Assembly: GCF_001426405.1 (NCBI RefSeq)
Contig: NZ_LMEP01000025.1
Span: 268,750 to 332,749 of the forward strand
DNA from: Streptomyces sp. Root1304
GTDB lineage: Bacteria > Actinomycetota > Actinomycetes > Streptomycetales > Streptomycetaceae
DNA: 64,000 bases
Direction of reading: 5' to 3'
In this document: positions 25,953 to 34,464 of the stretch, one piece after another
Layout: the number at the start of each line of letters is the position of its first letter
Numbering within the stretch: the first letter of the stretch is position 1
Notes under the pieces: generated by a model
Database searches by the model: none
What the model saw: the letters and a program-made list of their open reading frames with translations, nothing else
What the model was told of the DNA's origin: nothing
Made by a program: the position numbers and the translations under genes

Positions 25953-27317
25953 GTGGCAGACCGCAAACCCACGCTCGCCGTCGAGGAGCTACGCGCCCTC
26001 GTCGCGAGCGGCGAGATCGACACCGTCGTCCTGGCCTTCCCCGACATGCAGGGACGGCTCCAGGGCAAGCGGTTCGCCGCCCCGTTCTTCCTGGACGAGG
26101 TACTCGGCCACGGCACCGAGGGCTGCAACTACCTGCTGGCCGTCGACACCGAGATGAACACCGTCGACGGCTACGCCATGTCCTCCTGGGACCGCGGCTA
26201 CGGCGACTTCGCCATGCACGCCGACCTCACCACCCTCCGCCGCCTCCCCTGGAACGAGGCCACCGCCATGGTGACCGCGGACCTCGCCTGGGCCGACGGC
26301 ACCCCCGTCGTCGCCGCGCCCCGGCAGATCCTCCGCCGCCAGCTGGAGCGCCTCGCGGAACACGGCCTCACCGCCCACGTCGGCACCGAACTCGAGTTCA
26401 TCGTCTTCAAGGACAGCTACGAGCAGGCCTGGGACGCGAACTACCGCGGCCTCACCCCCGCCAACCAGTACAACATCGACTACTCCGTCCTCGGTACCGG
26501 ACGCATCGAACCCCTCCTGCGCCGCATCCGCAACGAGATGACCGGCGCCGGACTCACCGTCGAGTCCGCCAAGGGCGAGTGCAACCCCGGCCAGCACGAG
26601 ATCGCCTTCAAGTACGACGAGGCCCTCGTCACCTGCGACCAGCACGCCGTCTACAAGACGGGCGCCAAGGAGATCGCCGCCCAGGAGGGCCACTCGCTCA
26701 CCTTCATGGCGAAGTACAACGAGCGCGAGGGCAACTCCTGCCACATCCACCTCTCCCTCCAGAACGCCGCCGGGGAGAACGTGATGGCCGGCGACGACGA
26801 GCACGGGATGTCCGCGACCATGCGGCACTTCCTCGCCGGACAGCTCGCCGCCCTCCGCGACTTCTCCCTCCTCTACGCCCCCAACATCAACTCCTACAAG
26901 CGGTTCCAGCCCGGCTCCTTCGCGCCCACCGCCGTCGCCTGGGGCCACGACAACCGCACCTGCTCGCTCCGGGTCGTCGGCCACGGCCGCTCCACCCGCT
27001 TCGAGAACCGCCTCCCCGGCGGCGACGTCAACCCGTACCTCGCCGTGGCCGGCCTGGTCGCCGCCGGCCTGCACGGCATCGAGCAGCGCCTCGAACTCCC
27101 CCCGCCCTGCACCGGGAACGCCTACACCGCCGAGTACGCGCACGTCCCCACCACCCTGCGCGAGGCCGCCGAACTCTGGGAGACCAGCGAGATCGCCAAG
27201 GCCGCCTTCGGTGACGAGGTCGTCGCCCACTACCGCAACATGGCCCGCGTCGAACTCGACGCCTTCGACGCCGCCGTGACCGACTGGGAACTGCGCCGCT
27301 CCTTCGAACGCCTGTGA
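25953..27317 (+). CDS. glnA4: GlnA4-like gamma-glutamylethanolamide synthetase (glutamine synthetase family)
   Basis: The 454-residue ligase has the glutamine synthetase fold: VGTELEFIVF near residue 145, ECNPGQHEIAFKY near 208, GNSCHIHLSL near 265, NSYKRFQPGSFAPTAVAWG near 312 and RFENRLPGGDVNPYLA near 350. The NLY adenylylation motif of GSI-beta is absent, which argues against a housekeeping GlnA. Streptomyces coelicolor GlnA4 (SCO1613) is known to join glutamate to ethanolamine, and the surrounding permease, dehydrogenases and regulator match that locus. GTG 25953 has a strong AAGGAGGAG site. It is translationally coupled to the aldehyde dehydrogenase (GTGA overlap). Confidence 0.85.
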   Translation: MADRKPTLAVEELRALVASGEIDTVVLAFPDMQGRLQGKRFAAPFFLDEVLGHGTEGCNYLLAVDTEMNTVDGYAMSSWDRGYGDFAMHADLTTLRRLPWNEATAMVTADLAWADGTPVVAAPRQILRRQLERLAEHGLTAHVGTELEFIVFKDSYEQAWDANYRGLTPANQYNIDYSVLGTGRIEPLLRRIRNEMTGAGLTVESAKGECNPGQHEIAFKYDEALVTCDQHAVYKTGAKEIAAQEGHSLTFMAKYNEREGNSCHIHLSLQNAAGENVMAGDDEHGMSATMRHFLAGQLAALRDFSLLYAPNINSYKRFQPGSFAPTAVAWGHDNRTCSLRVVGHGRSTRFENRLPGGDVNPYLAVAGLVAAGLHGIEQRLELPPPCTGNAYTAEYAHVPTTLREAAELWETSEIAKAAFGDEVVAHYRNMARVELDAFDAAVTDWELRRSFERL

Positions 27318-28690
27318 CAGAAGAGAGAAGAGAGTTGCTCCAGGTACTGAACCCGGCGACCGAGGAACTCGTCGCCACCGTCCCCGCCGCCACCCCCGCC
27401 GACGTCGACGCCGCCGTCGCCCGGGCCGCCGCCGCCCAGCGCGGCTGGGCCGCCGCCGCGCCCGCCGACCGGGCCCGGCTGCTCCGCCGCTTCGCCGCCG
27501 TCGTCGACGACCACGTCGAGGAACTCGCCCGCCTGGAGGTCACCGAGGCCGGCCACACCCTCGGCAACGCCCGCTGGGAGGCCGGCAACGTCCGCGACCT
27601 GCTCGACTTCGCCGCCGGGGGAGTGGAGCGCCTCAACGGCCGCCAGATCCCGGTCGCCGGCGGCCTCGACATCACGATCCTCGAACCGCTCGGGGTCGTC
27701 GGCGTCATCGCCCCCTGGAACTTCCCCATGCCGATCGCCGCCTGGGCCACCGCACCCGCCCTCGCCGCCGGCAACGCCGTCCTCCTCAAGCCCGCCGAGA
27801 CCACCCCGCTCACCGCGCTCCGGCTCGCCGAACTCGCCCTGGAGGCCGGCCTTCCCGAAGGCCTCTTCCAGGTCCTCCCGGGCACGGGACCGGTCGCGGG
27901 CAACGCCCTCGTCGAGCACCCCGGCATCGCGAAGATCGTCTTCACCGGCTCCACCAGGGTCGGCAAATCGATCATGGCCAAGTGTGCCGACCAGGTGAAG
28001 CGACTCACCCTGGAACTCGGCGGCAAGAGCCCCAACATCGTCTTCGCCGACGCGGACATCGAGGCGGCCGCCGCCGCGGCGCCCATGTCCTTCCTCGACA
28101 ACAGCGGCCAGGACTGCTGCGCCCGCACCCGCATCCTCGTGCAGCGGAGCGCGTACGACCGCTTCCTGGAGCTCCTCACGCCCGCGATCGAGGAGATCGT
28201 CGTCGGCGACCCGCTCGACGAGCGCACCCAGATGGGCCCCCTCATCTCCCGCGCCCAGCTCGACCGCGTCCGCTCCTACGTGACCGAGGACCTCACCGGC
28301 ATCCGCGGCAAGGCCCCCGAGGGCCCCGGCTTCTGGTTCCCGCCGACCGTCCTCACCGACGTGCCCGAGGACGCGCCCTGCGCCGTCGAGGAGATCTTCG
28401 GCCCCGTCGCCGTCGTCCTCCCCTTCGACGACGAGGCCGACGCGATCCGCCTCGCCAACGCCACCGAGTACGGCCTGTCCGGCTCCATCTGGACCCGCGA
28501 CGTCGGCCGCGCCCTGCGCGCCTCCCGCGCCGTCCGGGCCGGCAACCTCTCCGTCAACTCCCACTCCAGCGTCCGCTACTGGACCCCGTTCGGCGGCTAC
28601 CGGCAGTCCGGCCTCGGCCGCGAACTCGGCCCCGACGCCCTGACCGCCTTCACCGAAACCAAGAACGTCTTCATCAGCACGGAGGCCTGA
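27314..28690 (+). CDS. Aldehyde dehydrogenase (NAD(P)-dependent)
   Basis: The 458-residue enzyme shows the ALDH motifs PWNFPMPIAAWATAPALAAGN, FTGSTRVGK, the general-base Glu in TLELGGKSPN, the catalytic Cys in FLDNSGQDCCARTR (two adjacent Cys, the first is the conserved GQxC residue) and EEIFGPV. By context it would oxidise gamma-glutamyl-acetaldehyde to gamma-glutamyl-glycine. The GTG start at 27314 overlaps the GlnA-like stop. A TTG a few codons on is a weaker alternative. The short-chain dehydrogenase follows after 6 bp. Confidence 0.9.
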   Translation: MTEERRELLQVLNPATEELVATVPAATPADVDAAVARAAAAQRGWAAAAPADRARLLRRFAAVVDDHVEELARLEVTEAGHTLGNARWEAGNVRDLLDFAAGGVERLNGRQIPVAGGLDITILEPLGVVGVIAPWNFPMPIAAWATAPALAAGNAVLLKPAETTPLTALRLAELALEAGLPEGLFQVLPGTGPVAGNALVEHPGIAKIVFTGSTRVGKSIMAKCADQVKRLTLELGGKSPNIVFADADIEAAAAAAPMSFLDNSGQDCCARTRILVQRSAYDRFLELLTPAIEEIVVGDPLDERTQMGPLISRAQLDRVRSYVTEDLTGIRGKAPEGPGFWFPPTVLTDVPEDAPCAVEEIFGPVAVVLPFDDEADAIRLANATEYGLSGSIWTRDVGRALRASRAVRAGNLSVNSHSSVRYWTPFGGYRQSGLGRELGPDALTAFTETKNVFISTEA

Positions 28691-28696
28691 GCACCC

Positions 28697-29485
28697 ATGA
28701 CCACGACCGAAGAGAACATCTGCCGCCGTCTTGTCGGCCGTACCGCCGTCATCACCGGAGCCGGCAGCGGCATCGGTCTCGCCACCGCCCGCAGGCTCGC
28801 CTCCGAGGGCGCGAACGTCGTCTGCGGCGACATCGACGAGAAGGCCGGCAAGGCCGCCGCCGAGGAAGTCGGCGGCACCTTCGTCCAGGTCGACGTCACC
28901 GACCCCGAGCAGGTCGAGGCGCTGTTCAGGACCGCCTTCGACACCTACGGCTCCGTCGACATCGCCTTCAACAACGCCGGCATCTCGCCCCCCGAGGACG
29001 ACTCCATCCTGGAGACCGGCCTGGAGGCCTGGAAGCGCGTCCAGGACGTCAACCTGACCTCGGTCTACCTCTGCTGCAAGGCGGCCCTGCCCTACATGCG
29101 CCGCCAGGGCAAGGGCTCCATCATCAACACCGCCTCGTTCGTCGCCGTCATGGGCGCCGCCACGAGCCAGATCTCCTACACCGCCTCCAAGGGCGGCGTG
29201 CTCGCCATGTCCCGCGAGCTGGGCGTCCAGTTCGCCCGCGAGGGCATCCGCGTCAACGCCCTCTGCCCCGGGCCGGTCAACACCCCGCTCCTCCAGGAGC
29301 TGTTCGCCAAGGACCCCGAGCGGGCCGCGCGCCGCCTCGTCCACATCCCCGTCGGCCGCTTCGCCGAGCCCGAGGAGATCGCCGCCGCCGTCGCCTTCCT
29401 CGCGAGCGACGACTCGTCCTTCGTCAACGCCAGCGACTTCCTGGTGGACGGCGGCATCGCGGGCGCGTACGTGACACCGCTCTAG
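28697..29485 (+). CDS. Short-chain dehydrogenase/reductase (FabG-like SDR)
   Basis: The 262-residue enzyme has the classical SDR motifs: TGAGSGIG for cofactor binding, NNAG, and the catalytic Ser-Tyr-Lys in ASFVAVMG...SYTASKG. The C-terminal SDDSSFVNASDFLVDGG is typical. The Asp at VCGDID after the second strand predicts preference for NAD(H). Within this operon it is a candidate for the alcohol dehydrogenase step on gamma-glutamyl-ethanolamide, an inference from position. It is the last gene before two hairpins at 29509-29540 and 29559-29625. Confidence 0.88.
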   Translation: MTTTEENICRRLVGRTAVITGAGSGIGLATARRLASEGANVVCGDIDEKAGKAAAEEVGGTFVQVDVTDPEQVEALFRTAFDTYGSVDIAFNNAGISPPEDDSILETGLEAWKRVQDVNLTSVYLCCKAALPYMRRQGKGSIINTASFVAVMGAATSQISYTASKGGVLAMSRELGVQFAREGIRVNALCPGPVNTPLLQELFAKDPERAARRLVHIPVGRFAEPEEIAAAVAFLASDDSSFVNASDFLVDGGIAGAYVTPL

Positions 29486-29508
29486 GTCCACCCGCAGGCC
29501 CCCCACCC

Positions 29509-29540
29509 GACGGCCGGGCGTCCTCGGACGCCCGGCCGTC
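29509..29540 (+). terminator. Terminator hairpin after the SDR gene
   Basis: A perfect 15-bp inverted repeat, GACGGCCGGGCGTCC (29509-29523) with its complement at 29526-29540, follows the SDR stop by 23 bp. Confidence 0.8.
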
Positions 29541-29558
29541 CGGCGTACCGGCCGATCC

Positions 29559-29625
29559 CTAGGGCCTGTCGTCACACTCCCGTCGTCGCCCGTGGGGCAG
29601 ACGGGAGTGTGACGACAGGCCCTAG
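29559..29625. repeat. 67-bp palindromic element with 26-bp perfect arms ending in CTAG
   Basis: The arms 29559-29584 and 29600-29625 are perfectly complementary and enclose a 15-nt loop; each end reads CTAGGGCCTGTCG. The right end overlaps the stop codon (TAG, 29622-29624) of the convergent aldolase-like gene. It can act as a terminator, but arm length, symmetric CTAG ends and proximity to a separate terminator also fit a small MITE-like repetitive element. Confidence 0.7.
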
Positions 29626-30824
29626 AGGAAGGTCATGCCCTCGCCGCGGTACGTGGGCACGGTCGCCGTCACGCGGTCGCCCTCGATCAGGCGCAGGTTC
29701 TCGAAGCGCTCGCACAGCTCGCCGGCCTTCGCGTGCCGGAACCACACCTTGTCGCCGATCCGCAGGTCGTCGGCGGGCGAGCCGAGCAGCGGGGTCTGCA
29801 CCTCGCCGGGACCCTCCTGCGGGTCGTACCGCAGACCCTCCGGCAGATACGGCACGGGGAGCCGGTCCGGCCCCGCCACCCCGGACGCCGGGTAGCCACC
29901 GCCCAGGACGGTCACCACCCCGACGCCCGGACGACGGACGACGGGCTGCGCGAAGAGCGCGGCGGGCCGGCCGGAGAAGGAGGTGTAGTTGTCGAAGAGC
30001 CGCGGCACGAACAGCCCCGAACCCGCCGCGATCTCCGTCACCGCGTCCTCGGCGGCGGTGTGCTGCACGCTTCCGGTGCCGCCGCCGTTCACGAACTCCA
30101 GTTCCGGCGCCACCGCCCGCACCGCCCGCACCACGGCCGCCCTGCGCTCCGCCAGCTCCCGGCGGGCCGCCGCCTGCATCAGCCGGATCGCCCGCGACCG
30201 CAGCGGCCGGCCGGCGACGGAGTCCCCGACACCCGCGACATGCCCCTCGTACGCCATGATCCCGACCAGCCGGAACCCCGGACGCCGCACCACCGAACGG
30301 GCCAGCTCGGCCAGCTCCGCGGGCTCGCGCAGAGGGGAGCGCCGGGCACCGATCCGTACCCGGCCGCCCAGCAGACTCAGCGCGGTGTCCAGCTCCAGAC
30401 AGACCCGGACCTCCTCCGTCCCGCCCGCGCGGGAGGCGTCGATCAGGTCCAGCTGCGCCACGTCGTCGACCATCACGGTCACCGCGGCGGCCAGCTTCGG
30501 ATCGTGCGCCAGCTCCCCGAAACCGGAGCGGTCCGCCGACGGATACGCGAGCAGGACGTCCTCGAAACCGGCCCGGGCAAGCCACAGCGACTCGTCGAGC
30601 GTGAACGACATGATGCCGGCGAAGCCCTCCCGCGCGAGCACCCGCTCCAGGAGCGCCCGGCACCGCACGGACTTGCTCGCCACCCGGACCGGCTTGCCGC
30701 CGGCCCGGCGTACGAGGTCCGCCGCGTTGGCGTCGAAGGCCTCCAGGTCGACGATCGCCACGGGCGCGTCGAGGTGAGCGGTGGCCCGGTCGTAACGGGC
30801 CCGGTCGGCGGCACGGGGAGTCAT
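29622..30824 (-). CDS. PLP-dependent amino acid deaminase/aldolase (D-threonine aldolase/alanine racemase N-domain fold)
   Basis: The 400-residue protein has an N-terminal alanine-racemase-like barrel with the probable PLP lysine in VRVASKSVRC near residue 51, ELDTALSLLGGRVRIG, IMAYEGHVAG and NGGGTGS. The C-terminal beta domain contains GDKVWFRHAKAGELCERFENL with the His used for metal binding in D-threonine aldolases. It is annotated in relatives as amino acid deaminase/aldolase, and the substrate is uncertain. ATG 30824 is used. The stop codon is inside the 67-bp palindrome. It is divergent from the proline-rich membrane protein gene. Confidence 0.82.
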   Translation of the reverse strand: MTPRAADRARYDRATAHLDAPVAIVDLEAFDANAADLVRRAGGKPVRVASKSVRCRALLERVLAREGFAGIMSFTLDESLWLARAGFEDVLLAYPSADRSGFGELAHDPKLAAAVTVMVDDVAQLDLIDASRAGGTEEVRVCLELDTALSLLGGRVRIGARRSPLREPAELAELARSVVRRPGFRLVGIMAYEGHVAGVGDSVAGRPLRSRAIRLMQAAARRELAERRAAVVRAVRAVAPELEFVNGGGTGSVQHTAAEDAVTEIAAGSGLFVPRLFDNYTSFSGRPAALFAQPVVRRPGVGVVTVLGGGYPASGVAGPDRLPVPYLPEGLRYDPQEGPGEVQTPLLGSPADDLRIGDKVWFRHAKAGELCERFENLRLIEGDRVTATVPTYRGEGMTFL

Positions 30825-30932
30825 GGCCCGAGCTTGCCAGACAGGTTTACGAGTGGGTAGCCCCTGGGTTCCCGAGCCGGGGGGAACAGCCCGTAGAGTG
30901 ACGGGCATTGTCGACACGAGCGGGGGACGGGG

Positions 30933-32447
30933 ATGACCGGCGAGCACCCCTCCACGCCCTCCCGCATCACGGACGCCCTGCTGCCCGCCCCCGAACCGAC
31001 GGAGGCGGAGACGACGACGAGACTCCGCGCGATCCGCCCGACGGAACCGGCACCGGCACCGGGGACGACGCCGAGACCCGGGCCCGCTTCCGGGAGGTCG
31101 ACGGTGCCGGGGTCGGCTTCCGAGGGTCCGGCGACGCCGGGGTCGGCTTCCGGCGGTCCGGCGATGCCCGCGTCGGCGGGCGCTGCGCGTCCCGGTCGGG
31201 CGTCCGACCCCGCGGGCGCCGTGCCGCCCCGTCCGGTGTCCGCGCCGGTCGGCGCCGCGCCGTTCCTTCCGCCTCGCTCGGCCTCGGCTTCCGGGGGTAC
31301 GGCGACGCCCGCCCCGCCGCGCTCCGTGCCACCCCGGCCCGCCACGAGCCCCGGCACCGCCCCCCACCCCGCCGCCGCCCCGTTGCCGCCCGCCACCGGT
31401 CCCGTACGACCGAGCGGTCCCGCGACGGGCGCCACCCGGGCCACCGCCCCGGCACCGGGCGCATCCGATCCGACGCCCGCCGGTTCCGGCCGCGCCCCCA
31501 CCGCCCCGCTCCCGGCCCCCGTCCGTCCCTCCCGGCCCCCCGCCGCCCCGTACGGCCACCCCCGGCCCACCGCCGCCCACATCCACGGCGCTCATGCCGC
31601 CCCCGGCCCGCACCCGCACGCCGCCCGCACCCCCTTCCCGCTGCCCCCCGAGGCCCCCGTCGAGACCACCACGCGGCTCCGGCCCGTGCGGGAGCGGAGC
31701 GTCGGGCGGCTCGTCGCCGTCGCCGTCTGCGCCGTGCTCGGCGTCGGACTCATCGGGGGCGCCCTCGCCGGTACGTGGCTGGCCGCCGCCGAGCCCGGAG
31801 CGCCCGCCGAACCCCCGGGGTACGCGGAGGCCAAGGAGCTGTGGCACAACGCCCCCGTCGACAACCTCTTCCCCCGCACCCTCGTCGGCTCCGCCGGCGG
31901 CCCCGGCGGAGCGGGACGCACCTGGACCCGGATCGTCGTCGCCCCGGACGCCGCCTGCTCGCCCGCCGTCCTCGCCAAGGGCCTGCTCGCCACCCTCCGG
32001 CCGCTCGGCTGCGAGCGCGTCCTGCGCGCGACGTACACCGACGCCACCGCCAGCAGCGTGATCACCGTCGGCCTGGTCTTCACCCGCGCCGACGCCGCCG
32101 CCCAGCGCACCCTCGGCCCCGGTCTCACCACCCGCCTCGGCGCGGACGTCCCGCCGGCTCTCGCGGGGCCCGGCACCGTCGCGGCCCGCTTCGGCGCCCC
32201 GCAGCGCGCCAGCTGGTGGCTGGCCGCCCCCGCCGACCTCCCCGTCGTCGTCACCGCCGTCTCCGGCTTCGCCGACGGCCGGCCCGTCGACCGCCCGCAG
32301 CCCGCCGAGGCGGCCATGGCCAAGGGCCGTACCGACGCGGTCGCGCAGTCCGGCCTCGGCCACGAGGCCAAGGGCATCACCCTCCGGCTCGAACAGCAGC
32401 TGCGCGCGACCGTCGCCGCGATGACCGAGCGGGAGAACGCCAGGTGA
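30933..32447 (+). CDS. Proline-rich single-pass membrane protein, partner of mycosin-like protease
   Basis: I do not recognise a named family. Residues 1-255 are low-complexity Pro/Ala/Ser with THR-LR repeats (TTTRLRAIRP near 27 and TTTRLRPVRE near 247). One membrane segment follows (LVAVAVCAVLGVGLIGGALAGTWL, about 262-285) and then a 210-residue extracellular domain with two Cys (DAACSP and LGCERV) that could pair. DNA-level 30-bp direct repeats occur at 31106-31165. GTGA overlap with the protease gene shows translational coupling. The topology suggests a cytoplasmic disordered tail and an exported domain. A -10 box TAGAGT lies at 30894-30899. Confidence 0.75.
   Translation: MTGEHPSTPSRITDALLPAPEPTEAETTTRLRAIRPTEPAPAPGTTPRPGPASGRSTVPGSASEGPATPGSASGGPAMPASAGAARPGRASDPAGAVPPRPVSAPVGAAPFLPPRSASASGGTATPAPPRSVPPRPATSPGTAPHPAAAPLPPATGPVRPSGPATGATRATAPAPGASDPTPAGSGRAPTAPLPAPVRPSRPPAAPYGHPRPTAAHIHGAHAAPGPHPHAARTPFPLPPEAPVETTTRLRPVRERSVGRLVAVAVCAVLGVGLIGGALAGTWLAAAEPGAPAEPPGYAEAKELWHNAPVDNLFPRTLVGSAGGPGGAGRTWTRIVVAPDAACSPAVLAKGLLATLRPLGCERVLRATYTDATASSVITVGLVFTRADAAAQRTLGPGLTTRLGADVPPALAGPGTVAARFGAPQRASWWLAAPADLPVVVTAVSGFADGRPVDRPQPAEAAMAKGRTDAVAQSGLGHEAKGITLRLEQQLRATVAAMTERENAR
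31106..31165. repeat. Two 30-bp direct tandem repeats within the proline-rich region
   Basis: 31106-31135 and 31136-31165 are nearly identical (three mismatches) and each encode a PGSASxGPA unit, so the disordered region has grown by duplication. Confidence 0.75.
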
Positions 32448-33619
32448 CCCGGACCACCCGCCTCCGCGTCCCCGCCGCCGTCCTGCTCGCCGCCGCCTTC
32501 TCCGTCCTGCCCGCCGTCACCGCGCCCGCGTACGCCGACGCCATCCGGGACCGGCAGTGGGGACTCGAAGCCCTCCACACCACGGAGGCCTGGCGCACCA
32601 CCAAGGGCGAGGGCATCACCGTCGCCGTCCTCGACACCGGGGTCGACACCGAGCACCCGGACCTGGAGGGCTCGGTGCTGCCCGGCCGCGACCTCATCGG
32701 CTTCGGTGCCTCCCGGGGCGACCGTTCCTGGGCCCGGCACGGCACCGCGATGGCCGGCATCATCGCCGGTCACGGCCACGGTCCCGGCGGCGAGGACGGT
32801 GTCCTCGGTATCGCCCCCGACGCCCGGATCCTCCCCGTGCGGGTGATCCTGGAGAGCACCGACAAGGCCCGCGACAAGGCCCGCAAGGCCCGCGGCACGG
32901 CCCTCGCCGAGGGCATCCGCTGGGCCGCCGACCACGGCGCCGACGTCATCAACCTCTCCCTCGGCGACGACTCCGAGTCCGCCCACCCCGACGCGGGCGA
33001 GGACGCGGCCGTCCAGTACGCCCTGCGGAAGGGCGTCTCGGTCGTCGCCTCCGCGGGCAACGGCGGCGAGAAGGGCGACCACGTCTCCTACCCGGCCGCC
33101 TACCCCGGTGTCATCGCCGTCGCCGCCGTCGACCGCTACGGCACCCACGCCTCCTTCTCCACCCGCCGCTGGTACGCCACCGTCAGCGCCCCCGGCGTCG
33201 ACATCGCCATCGCGGACCCCGACCGCCGCTACTACGAGGGCTGGGGCACCAGCGCCGCCGCCGCCTTCGTCTCCGGATCCGTCGCCCTCGTCCGCGCCGC
33301 GCACCCCGACCTCACCCCGGCGCAGGTCAAGCGGCTGCTCATCGACACCGTCCGCAGCCGGCCGAAGGGGGGCCGCAGCGACTCGAAGGGGTACGGGACG
33401 ATCGACCCGGCCGCCGCGATCGCCGCCGGCGGGAAGATCAAGGGCGGCGACCCCAAGGCCACGAGTTCCGGCTATCGGGGGCGGTACTTCGGCCCCGGAC
33501 CGCTGCCCCCCGCCGAGGAGAGCCGCCCCATCGGCCTGCTCGCCCCCCTCGCGGGCGGCCTCGGCGCCCTGCTGCTCCTGACCGCCGTCGTCCTGCGCCG
33601 CGCCCACCGGACCTCCTGA
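32444..33619 (+). CDS. Mycosin-like subtilisin serine protease (S8 family, membrane anchored)
   Basis: The 391-residue protease has an N-terminal signal peptide (cleavage after about APAYA, residue 33) and the S8 triad: Asp in VAVLDTGVDTEHPD, His in RHGTAMAGIIAG and Ser in WGTSAAAAFVSG. The oxyanion Asn is in VASAGNGG. A proline-rich linker and a C-terminal membrane helix (LLAPLAGGLGALLLLTAVVL) with an RRAHR stop-transfer match mycosins (MycP). Mycosins normally accompany type VII secretion genes, but none is present here. GTG 32444 overlaps the upstream stop. The natural substrate may be the partner protein. Confidence 0.85.
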   Translation: MTRTTRLRVPAAVLLAAAFSVLPAVTAPAYADAIRDRQWGLEALHTTEAWRTTKGEGITVAVLDTGVDTEHPDLEGSVLPGRDLIGFGASRGDRSWARHGTAMAGIIAGHGHGPGGEDGVLGIAPDARILPVRVILESTDKARDKARKARGTALAEGIRWAADHGADVINLSLGDDSESAHPDAGEDAAVQYALRKGVSVVASAGNGGEKGDHVSYPAAYPGVIAVAAVDRYGTHASFSTRRWYATVSAPGVDIAIADPDRRYYEGWGTSAAAAFVSGSVALVRAAHPDLTPAQVKRLLIDTVRSRPKGGRSDSKGYGTIDPAAAIAAGGKIKGGDPKATSSGYRGRYFGPGPLPPAEESRPIGLLAPLAGGLGALLLLTAVVLRRAHRTS

Positions 33620-33620
33620 C

Positions 33621-33680
33621 CACCGAAGCGGCCCCACCACACCTCCCGGCCACCGAAGCGGCCCCACCGGACCTCCCGAG
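33621..33680. repeat. Two 30-bp tandem repeats after the protease gene
   Basis: The unit starting CACCGAAGCGGCCCCACC occupies 33621-33650 and 33651-33680. The coding end of the protease (33605-33620) resembles the unit's tail, so the array may derive from the gene's 3' end. Confidence 0.75.
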
Positions 33681-33713
33681 GACCCGGCGGCCCGGACCTT
33701 CCAGGGGGACCGT

Positions 33714-33719
33714 TAGGCT
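33714..33719 (+). promoter_or_regulatory. -10 element TAGGCT for a leaderless SseB-like mRNA
   Basis: TAGGCT ends six bases before the GTG at 33726, so transcription should begin at or next to the start codon. No Shine-Dalgarno is present. Confidence 0.45.
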
Positions 33720-33725
33720 CGGTGC

Positions 33726-34457
33726 GTGGCGCTCAAGAACATTCCGGACCCCGGTTTCTCCGACGACGACGGCACCGCCGACCCGCGGCTCGCCGCGGCC
33801 CTCGCGGCCTGGGCGGAGGACAGAACCGCCCACGGCCCCGTCCTGGAAGCCCTGCGCGACGCCCGGCTGCTCGTCCCCGTGGTCGCCGTCCTCGGCGAGG
33901 TCGAGACCGACGAGAACGGCCTGCGCCGCGAGAAGACCAGCGACATGGCGGTCCCCACCCTCACGGCCGGCGACCGGCGCGCCCTGCCCGCCTTCACCTC
34001 GATCGCCTCGCTCGCCCTGTGGGACCCGGCGGCCCGGCCGGTGGCCGTACCGCTGCCGCAGGCGCTCCAGGCCCTCGCGCACGAGAAGGCGGACACGCTC
34101 GTCCTGGACCTCGCGGGCCCGGTGCCGTACCAGCTGGCGGGACCGGCGCTGCTCGCCCTCGCCGAGGGCCGCTCCAGCGCCGACCCGCTCGACGACCCCG
34201 CCGTACGGGAAGCGGTACGGGCCGCCGTAGCCGCCGAGCCCGCCGTGCTCAGCGCCCACCTGGGTCCGGGCGCCGCCGACGGAACGCTCGCCCTGGTCCT
34301 CGACGGGGACACCTCCCCGGCGGAGGCCGCCCAGCGCGTCGCCCGCGCCCTGGCGGCCGACGAAACACTGAGGGCCCGCCTGGTGCGGGGCCTCGACCTG
34401 GCACTGCTGCCGGCCTCGGCCACCCCTCCGGGCGAGCCCTTCTACGTGAAGCGGTAG
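33726..34457 (+). CDS. SseB family protein
   Basis: The 243-residue protein has the SseB N-terminal domain pattern: LAAWAEDRTAHGPVLEALRDARLLVPVVAVLGE, then KTSDMAVPTLTAGDRRALPAFTSIASLALWDPAARPVAVPL. The C-terminal part is ADGTLALVLDGDTSPAEAAQRVARALAADETLRARLVRGLDLALLPA. SseB-domain proteins are widespread and poorly understood; the Salmonella type III effector name is historical and implies no secretion here. GTG 33726 is supported by the leaderless promoter. It is tail-to-tail with the DUF1844 gene, seven bases apart. Confidence 0.85.
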   Translation: MALKNIPDPGFSDDDGTADPRLAAALAAWAEDRTAHGPVLEALRDARLLVPVVAVLGEVETDENGLRREKTSDMAVPTLTAGDRRALPAFTSIASLALWDPAARPVAVPLPQALQALAHEKADTLVLDLAGPVPYQLAGPALLALAEGRSSADPLDDPAVREAVRAAVAAEPAVLSAHLGPGAADGTLALVLDGDTSPAEAAQRVARALAADETLRARLVRGLDLALLPASATPPGEPFYVKR

Positions 34458-34464
34458 GAAACCT

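Noticed and set aside
30933..33619. Type VII secretion locus
   Set aside because: Only a mycosin-like protease is present; no FtsK/SpoIIIE ATPase, EccB/D/E or WXG100 protein was found.
33726..34457. Type III secretion effector from the SseB name
   Set aside because: SseB-domain proteins are common in actinobacteria; there is no secretion system and no signal.
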